From Pantoea sp. BAV 3049 (GTDB lineage Bacteria; Pseudomonadota; Gammaproteobacteria; Enterobacterales; Enterobacteriaceae), in NCBI RefSeq assembly GCF_009765445.1, contig NZ_WHOY01000031.1, positions 1,304,959 through 1,368,958 of the forward strand: a stretch of 64,000 bases of DNA, given 5' to 3'. The notes beneath the pieces were generated by a model that did no database searches, was not told the origin of the DNA, and saw nothing but the letters and a program-made list of their open reading frames with translations. Both the position numbers and the translations under genes were made by a program. Shown here piece after piece: positions 59,201 to 64,000 of this stretch. The first letter of the stretch is position 1. Every line of letters begins with the position of its first letter.

Positions 59201-60196
59201 ATGGATCGACATTTGCTTAAAACCATCAGCGACCGGGTCTGGCAGGCGTCACATCCGCAGGTTGAAACCCGAGACTCACTGACAGAAAACGCCCTGCCTG
59301 AATCATCGCGAGCCTGGCTTCAGGCCGCCGCCAGCCAGTTTGCCGTCGATCAACCCCGGCAGGAGGAGTTTGCCCGTACGGGAGTGATCAAGCTGACTGC
59401 CCTGCATCTGGTGACGATCTGTCAGAGCGAGGTTCCAGTCCCCTTATGGCTGGTTGCCGGATGGCTGCAAAAGCCTCAGGCCCTGCATCCGGAAAGCTGG
59501 CAGGAAGCCCTGCTGCGGGTGAATGATGTGGCGATGGCGATGAGTGGCATTGCGATCTCTGTTGATGAACACGGTAATACGCTACTGCTGAAGCGGCTGG
59601 CTTTCGATGCTGTGGGTGATGCTGATGCGCTGGCGGAGGTCATGAATGATGTTGACTCGCTCGCCGCCAGTCTGGTGGATTTGCTGCTGTCGCTGGGTCA
59701 GATTTCGCCAGAGCCAGAGGAACCCGTTCCGCCGCTGCCAGAGTGGATTGCCGGCTGGCAACAGCAAACCGCCAGGCAGAGCGATGCGCTGGCACAGCAG
59801 GCTTTGCAGACGGAATGGCATCATCCGCTGCTGCAACAAACGATCGGGCTGCTGGGATTGCCCACCACCCGCTATATTGAGGATGGCTGTTTTGGTTTAC
59901 TGCACTTTCCTGAACGATCGATTGAAATCATCGCCTGTGCCGATCAGCGCCACCTGTCTCTCTCCACGCCGTTGAACCTGACTCTTTCCGCCAAAGAACT
60001 GCTCTCCGTCAACAGCGAGCTTCAGGTGTTAACCAACTGCGCGTTCGCACTGAGTGGCGAGAAAATCTGTCTGGTTTGCCGCTGGGACACCACCGGGCTG
60101 GACGCTGAGGCTTTTGCCGGATGGCTGGCTGACTTTATGACCCTGTGCGTGGCGTTTGACCGCCGTGAACTGACTAAGGAGGAGAACCATGAGTAA
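59201..60196 (+). CDS. Type III secretion chaperone-like protein with two CesT-like halves
   Basis: An acidic 331-residue protein not found in E. coli. The C-terminal part (residues about 207-322) has the class I (CesT/Tir) chaperone pattern: LLQQTIGLLGLP, then YIEDGCFGLLHF, alternating strands, LSVNSELQVLTNCAFALSGEKICLVCRW, then a final helix after GLDAEAFAGWL. The N-terminal part (about 52-165) has a weaker version ending with a helix DADALAEVMNDVDSLAASLVDLL, and a Pro/Glu-rich linker joins them (about 168-180). CesT proteins act as dimers, so this may be a fused dimer. ATG 59201 follows GAGG; the TTG at 59156 lies within the promoter-like element. It overlaps the next gene by eight bases. 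Confidence 0.72.
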   Translation: MDRHLLKTISDRVWQASHPQVETRDSLTENALPESSRAWLQAAASQFAVDQPRQEEFARTGVIKLTALHLVTICQSEVPVPLWLVAGWLQKPQALHPESWQEALLRVNDVAMAMSGIAISVDEHGNTLLLKRLAFDAVGDADALAEVMNDVDSLAASLVDLLLSLGQISPEPEEPVPPLPEWIAGWQQQTARQSDALAQQALQTEWHHPLLQQTIGLLGLPTTRYIEDGCFGLLHFPERSIEIIACADQRHLSLSTPLNLTLSAKELLSVNSELQVLTNCAFALSGEKICLVCRWDTTGLDAEAFAGWLADFMTLCVAFDRRELTKEENHE

Positions 60197-61709
60197 CTCG
60201 ATCCGGCACGTTCCCGGTCAATATGAAATGACCACACCCGGCCCCCGGGGCGACATTGAGAGTGGCCCGCAGCCGGATAACCGGCCGGGACGGGCAGCCA
60301 GAGCAGCAGGCAGCGCGACCCAGTTTTTTTCCGGGATGAAGGAGAGCGCAGGACGCGGTTCCCGTGCGGCCTTGGAAGGCATGAAAAGTGGCGGAAGCTA
60401 CGCGCTGGGAAGTGCGAAAACGGCGGGTAATGCCACCTGGGGCGGGATGAAAACGGGCGGGAACATGGCCTGGAGCGGGGGCAAAACCGTCGGAAACGCC
60501 GGGTGGAAAGGCGCTAAAATAGCAGGGCGGACCGGCTGGAATGACACCAAAGCTTCAGCCATCAGCCTGGGAAAATTCACCGCTGCCCCGCTGCAAAATA
60601 AAGCCTGGGGCGCGCTGGGCGGCCATGCCCTTCAGCAGATGATCACCTGTGGGCTGCCAACGATGATGCGTGAAGAGGCGTTTATCGAAGCCTATAACCT
60701 GATGCTGCCCCATCTGGCGGAGAAGCATCCCGCGGCTGCGGTTGGACTGCAGGTCGCCCTTTCGCTGGCTAATATCGCCGCCCATCAGCATATCCGTGAA
60801 CCGAGACTGGCACGCGATCCGCAAAATAATGACGTTGCCGTACGGGGACAATTTGGCCTCAGTCCCAACCAGGCCGACGTTATCCGCCGCGATAAACCTG
60901 AAGAGTGGGCACGTTTGAGCGCGCAAACCGCAACGGATTCAAGTCGGGTAACCGGACAGCAGATTGCCGCAGAATTACTCAACGTGGGGATGTCATTAGC
61001 TGGCGCAATTTCGGGGAATTCTGGCCTGACGGCTCGCGTGCTCAGCACTCAGTTACGAAACGTCATTTACGCCGCCACACGTGAATCACTGCAGGCCACG
61101 GGCAGTATGGTTGCCTCGCGGGATGGCAAAGCCAGTTTTGGGGTCAGTGATGATAATATGAGTACCAACGGTGCATGGTATACGCTGAATACGCTGGCTA
61201 TGGGCATGTTACAGGATGGTCTGATTCAGAAAGCGCTGCCGAAGGGTTACAGCGTCTCCGGGCCTGAACTGCGCGATGCCGCAGGTCAGCGCCTCAGTGG
61301 CAAAGAGCTGCACGAAATGGCAGCGATCGTTTCCTCGATCCGTGCCGCCTGTAACTCGGTAATTGAAACGGGTGATGCCTTTTTAGGGAAACACTACGAC
61401 GCGAAGCAGGTGGGCGATTCGCAAAAGCTCTCCCCTTCTCTGCCGATGAAAGATTACGGCCGTCTGCTCGATCATTCGATAGCCCGCCTGAGCTGGAATA
61501 ACATCGCTAACTCAACCACATTACTTTCACAGCAGGGATTCAATGCCCTGACCAAAGGCAAAGCGCCACAGCTGCTCTCCAGCCTGTTCAACAACGCCGG
61601 GACGGCAGCCGCATTCGGGCTGACTTATAAAATGGTGAATCAGATCTATCAGGCACACAGCAAGGTACGCGGCGCTGTCGCGTCGGCCAGTCAGGCAGCC
61701 GGGCAGTAG
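60189..61709 (+). CDS. Candidate type III secreted effector with 11-residue repeats (unrecognised family)
   Basis: A 506-residue protein whose family I do not recognise. There is no signal peptide. The first 12 residues lack Asp and Glu and the first 40 are Ser/Pro/Gly/Arg-rich, as common for type III secretion signals. Residues 64-129 hold six exact 11-residue repeats. The rest is Ala/Ser/Asn-rich and mostly helical, with moderately hydrophobic stretches such as AAVGLQVALSLANIAA, but no clear enzyme motif. Strong ribosome site AAGGAGGAG lies in the overlapping end of the chaperone-like gene, so the two are coupled. It could instead be a translocator or a toxin. It lies between yaaA and thrC, where E. 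coli has yaaX. Confidence 0.65.
   Translation: MSNSIRHVPGQYEMTTPGPRGDIESGPQPDNRPGRAARAAGSATQFFSGMKESAGRGSRAALEGMKSGGSYALGSAKTAGNATWGGMKTGGNMAWSGGKTVGNAGWKGAKIAGRTGWNDTKASAISLGKFTAAPLQNKAWGALGGHALQQMITCGLPTMMREEAFIEAYNLMLPHLAEKHPAAAVGLQVALSLANIAAHQHIREPRLARDPQNNDVAVRGQFGLSPNQADVIRRDKPEEWARLSAQTATDSSRVTGQQIAAELLNVGMSLAGAISGNSGLTARVLSTQLRNVIYAATRESLQATGSMVASRDGKASFGVSDDNMSTNGAWYTLNTLAMGMLQDGLIQKALPKGYSVSGPELRDAAGQRLSGKELHEMAAIVSSIRAACNSVIETGDAFLGKHYDAKQVGDSQKLSPSLPMKDYGRLLDHSIARLSWNNIANSTTLLSQQGFNALTKGKAPQLLSSLFNNAGTAAAFGLTYKMVNQIYQAHSKVRGAVASASQAAGQ
60378..60575 (+). repeat. Six 11-residue coding repeats in the candidate effector
   Basis: Consensus G-x-K-T-x-G-N-x-x-W-x. Lysine recurs at residues 66, 77, 88, 99, 110 and 121; glycine at 69, 80, 91, 102 and 113; Trp (Leu in the first) at 73, 84, 95, 106 and 117. 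An 11-residue period fits an extended amphipathic 11/3 helix, as in synuclein KTKEGV repeats and LEA proteins, with Trp on one face. Confidence 0.9.
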
Positions 61710-61762
61710 AGGGGAGCAAACAGTTAACACTGGCCCCGACCAGGAAGTCAGGGCCTTCGGGC

Positions 61763-63049
61763 TTATTTGTGCAGCAGGAAGTCGCGCAGTTCGGCGAAAT
61801 CAGCCGCCATGTTGTGCGACAACAGCGGCAGATCGGCCCGCTCGGCTAAAGCTTCCGGCAAGGGGAGTTTCTGATCCAGAATCTCTTCCACGCTCTCTTT
61901 GAACTTGGCCGGGTGCGCCGTGCCGAGGAACAGGCCAAACTCCCCTTCCTGCAGATGATCGCGCAGCAGGCGGTAAGCAATAGCCGCGTGCGGCTCGGAG
62001 ATATACCCCAGATCCGCCAGCTCACGCATGGTGGCTTTGGTGGTTTCATCATCTACTGCGCCATAGCCCAGATCGGTCAGACGCCAGGTTTTGCGACGGA
62101 AGATTTCTTCCACACGCGGCCAGTTGTTCGGCTGGCTGACGTCCATGGCGTTCGACAGCGTGGCAACGGTTGCATTTGGCAGCCATTCCCCCCCGGTCAG
62201 GAAGCGCGGAACGGTGTCGTTCGCGTTGGTGGCTGCGATAAAACGCTTCACCGGCAGGCCCAGAGACTTCGCCAGCAGACCGGCCGTCAGGTCGCCAAAG
62301 TTACCGCTCGGCACGGAAATCACCAGCTGGTTACGTTTTTCCTGCGGCAGCTGGGCCACCGCCTCGAAGTAATAACAAATTTGTGCCAGCAGGCGGCTGA
62401 TATTGATCGAGTTGGCAGAGTTCAGGCCGATAGCCTTTTTCAGCAGCTCATCATCAAAGGCCTGTTTCACCAGAGACTGGCAGGCATCGAAATCACCGTC
62501 GATGGCGATGGTCTGGATATTGCCGCCCAGCGTACAGAACAGTTTTTCCTGCAGCGGACTGATTTTGCCCTGCGGATACAGGATCACCACACGGACGTTG
62601 TCCATGCCGTAAAAGGCGTGGGCCACCGCAGCGCCGGTATCACCGGAAGTGGCAGTCAGGATGGTGATTTTCTCATCCGCTTCGCTGACATAGGAGAGCA
62701 TCTGCGCCATAAAGCGACCGCCGAAGTCCTTAAAGGCCAGCGTCGGGCCGTGGAACAGCTCCAGCGAAGCGATATCATCAGTGACTTTCGCCACCGGAGC
62801 CGGGAAGGCAAAAGCACTCTTCAGGCGCTCGTGCAGCTGGTGCGGGGCGATTTCGTCGCCAATGAAAGCCGAGAGGATCTTGCTGCTACGGCTGACGAAA
62901 TCCATTTCGAGCATTTCGTCGATATCGGTCAGTTCAAATTCCGGCAGCTCAAGGGGGAAAAAAAGCCCCTGCTGTTTACCCAGACCCTGTTTCACCGCCT
63001 GCGAGAAGCTAACCTGCTCGTTGTGATCCTTAAGATTATACAGTTTCAT
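61763..63049 (-). CDS. thrC: Threonine synthase
   Basis: PLP enzyme turning O-phosphohomoserine into threonine. The PLP lysine lies in LAFKDFGGRFMAQ; TSGDTGAAVAHAF and PSGNFGDLTAG bind the cofactor. It has 428 residues as in E. coli. ATG 63047-63049 lies three bases after the thrB stop. It is the last gene of the thrABC operon read leftward. A GC-rich hairpin near 61733-61756 may end transcription but lacks a good T tract. Confidence 0.98.
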   Translation of the reverse strand: MKLYNLKDHNEQVSFSQAVKQGLGKQQGLFFPLELPEFELTDIDEMLEMDFVSRSSKILSAFIGDEIAPHQLHERLKSAFAFPAPVAKVTDDIASLELFHGPTLAFKDFGGRFMAQMLSYVSEADEKITILTATSGDTGAAVAHAFYGMDNVRVVILYPQGKISPLQEKLFCTLGGNIQTIAIDGDFDACQSLVKQAFDDELLKKAIGLNSANSINISRLLAQICYYFEAVAQLPQEKRNQLVISVPSGNFGDLTAGLLAKSLGLPVKRFIAATNANDTVPRFLTGGEWLPNATVATLSNAMDVSQPNNWPRVEEIFRRKTWRLTDLGYGAVDDETTKATMRELADLGYISEPHAAIAYRLLRDHLQEGEFGLFLGTAHPAKFKESVEEILDQKLPLPEALAERADLPLLSHNMAADFAELRDFLLHK

Positions 63050-63052
63050 GCG

Positions 63053-63982
63053 TTATCCCAGTTTACGTGCGCCTGCCGTGTCGATCCGGCAAATATGGAC
63101 GAAGCCTTCATCATTCTGCAGATAGTGCTGGCGGAGCCACTCTGCCATGCGCTGCGCCGTATCCGGTTGATTACAGACGGCAAACAGCGTTGGACCAGAG
63201 CCGGAAATGCCGCAGGCCAGCGCGCCAATGTCCTGCGCGGCCTGACGGGCTTCAGCAAACCCTGGTAAAAGTTTAGTGCGGTATGGCTCAGCAATCACAT
63301 CGCGCATCAGCTTCGCCGCCAGCTCAGGCTGCTGCGTGTGGCAGGCATGGATAAACCCGCCCAGATAGCGACCGTGTTTAATAATGTCTTCTTTACGGTA
63401 CTGTGCTGGCAGGATTGCCCGCGCTTCAGCCGTGGAAACTTTTATCCCCGGATAGGCCATCACCCACAGCCAGTCAGCAAAGCCTGGGACTTGCTGGCTG
63501 ATAATGCCGTTCTCTTCCAGCATCAGCTGGATACCGCCCAGGAAACAAGGCGCGACGTTATCGTAATGAACGCTGCCGGAAATCCGCCCTTCCAGCTCGC
63601 CCATCAGGGCCAGCAGTTCGGTGTCGTTCAGCGGCTTGCCACAGTGCTCGTTCATCGCCATCAGACCTGCCACCACGGAGCAGGCGCTGGATCCCAGGCC
63701 CGAACCAATCGGCATGTTTTTCTCCAGCGTCATCGCCACCGGCACGCGCTCCCCGATAGCTTCACAGAAACGGTCCCAGCATTGCCAGACAATGTTTTCC
63801 TGCGGATGGGTCGGCAGCTTGCTGACGAAACTCCCCTCGTTGCGCAGGCTGAACTCGCTGGCCGCTTCCACGGTCACGCAGTCGCCCAGCAGGGTACCGT
63901 CTATCGGAGACACTGCCGCACCCAGCACATCAAAGCCTACGCTGACGTTGCCAATTGAGGCAGGGGCATAAATCTTGACCAT
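63053..63982 (-). CDS. thrB: Homoserine kinase
   Basis: GHMP-family kinase phosphorylating homoserine. The ATP-binding motif is [39 protein letters not shown] opens the protein and [14 protein letters not shown] is motif 3. It has 309 residues (E. coli 310). Its ATG lies two bases after the thrA stop codon. Confidence 0.98.
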   Translation of the reverse strand: MVKIYAPASIGNVSVGFDVLGAAVSPIDGTLLGDCVTVEAASEFSLRNEGSFVSKLPTHPQENIVWQCWDRFCEAIGERVPVAMTLEKNMPIGSGLGSSACSVVAGLMAMNEHCGKPLNDTELLALMGELEGRISGSVHYDNVAPCFLGGIQLMLEENGIISQQVPGFADWLWVMAYPGIKVSTAEARAILPAQYRKEDIIKHGRYLGGFIHACHTQQPELAAKLMRDVIAEPYRTKLLPGFAEARQAAQDIGALACGISGSGPTLFAVCNQPDTAQRMAEWLRQHYLQNDEGFVHICRIDTAGARKLG

Positions 63983-63984
63983 CG

Positions 63985-64000
63985 TTAAACTCCCAACTTC
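63985..64000 (-). CDS. thrA: 3' end of thrA (aspartokinase I / homoserine dehydrogenase I)
   Basis: Only the last codons are inside the window: K-L-G-V followed by TAA (complement 63985-63987). E. coli thrA also ends W-K-L-G-V, two bases or so before thrB. Assignment rests on this match and operon order. Confidence 0.78.

Noticed and set aside
61733..61756. GC-rich hairpin after the 506-aa gene considered as a terminator
   Set aside because: The stem GGCCC.GAC/GTC.GGGCC is plausible but no T tract follows on either strand, so I only mention it under thrC.
61913..63268. 451-codon plus-strand frame opposite thrC and thrB
   Set aside because: It spans two well-identified genes on the other strand; the translation is rich in Arg, His and Gln, typical of antisense reading of GC-rich coding DNA.

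Overview
The window is a stretch of enterobacterial core chromosome, transcribed and ordered much like the 0-2 minute region of Escherichia coli (ilvIH - leuLABCD - setA/sgrS/sgrR - thiBPQ - yabI - polB - rapA - rluA - djlA - lptD-surA-pdxA-rsmA-apaGH - folA - carAB - dapB - ispH-fkpB-lspA-ileS-ribF - rpsT - nhaRA - dnaJK - satP - mog - talB - yaaA - thrCBA). Protein similarity to E. coli is high but clearly below that of a close relative. The accessory genes, together with a probable HrpL-type promoter, suggest a plant-associated member of the Erwiniaceae (Erwinia or Pantoea type). The genus is an inference.

Layout. 1-7.7 kb: branched-chain amino acid synthesis, with ilvIH on the minus strand and leuLABCD on the plus strand. 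leuO, which lies between them in E. coli, is absent. 7.7-17.8 kb: a MITE-like repeat, the SetA sugar exporter, a short SgrS RNA without sgrT, SgrR, the TPP riboswitch with thiBPQ, yabI, and polB with a LexA box. 17.9-21.5 kb: rapA and rluA. 21.5-25.6 kb: an accessory operon of two SMR transporter subunits, a CutC-type choline trimethylamine-lyase and its activase CutD, inserted between rluA and djlA. 25.8-34.2 kb: envelope biogenesis and housekeeping genes from djlA to folA. 34.3-35.8 kb: a LysE-type exporter and a class A acid phosphatase where E. coli has kefFC/cai/fix. 35.9-48.3 kb: carAB with P1, P2, ARG boxes and a RutR site, then dapB, the ispH cluster and rpsT. 48.3-53.9 kb: nhaR, nhaA, dnaJ, and dnaK with a sigma-32 promoter. 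54.1-59.0 kb: satP, the second repeat copy, an MHS-family symporter, mog, talB, yaaA. 59.1-61.7 kb: an accessory two-gene unit. 61.7-64 kb: thrC, thrB and the last codons of thrA.

The most interesting locus is 59139-61709. A sequence resembling a HrpL promoter precedes a protein with two CesT-like (type III secretion chaperone) halves. That gene overlaps a 506-aa protein I do not recognise, which carries six exact 11-residue repeats. This looks like a chaperone/effector pair lying outside any secretion cluster. Second is the compact choline-lyase operon, which has no microcompartment genes in the window. Third is the repeat family at 7712 and 54852: the two copies share a hairpin with two compensatory base-pair changes followed by a terminator, and one copy has perfect 16-bp terminal inverted repeats.
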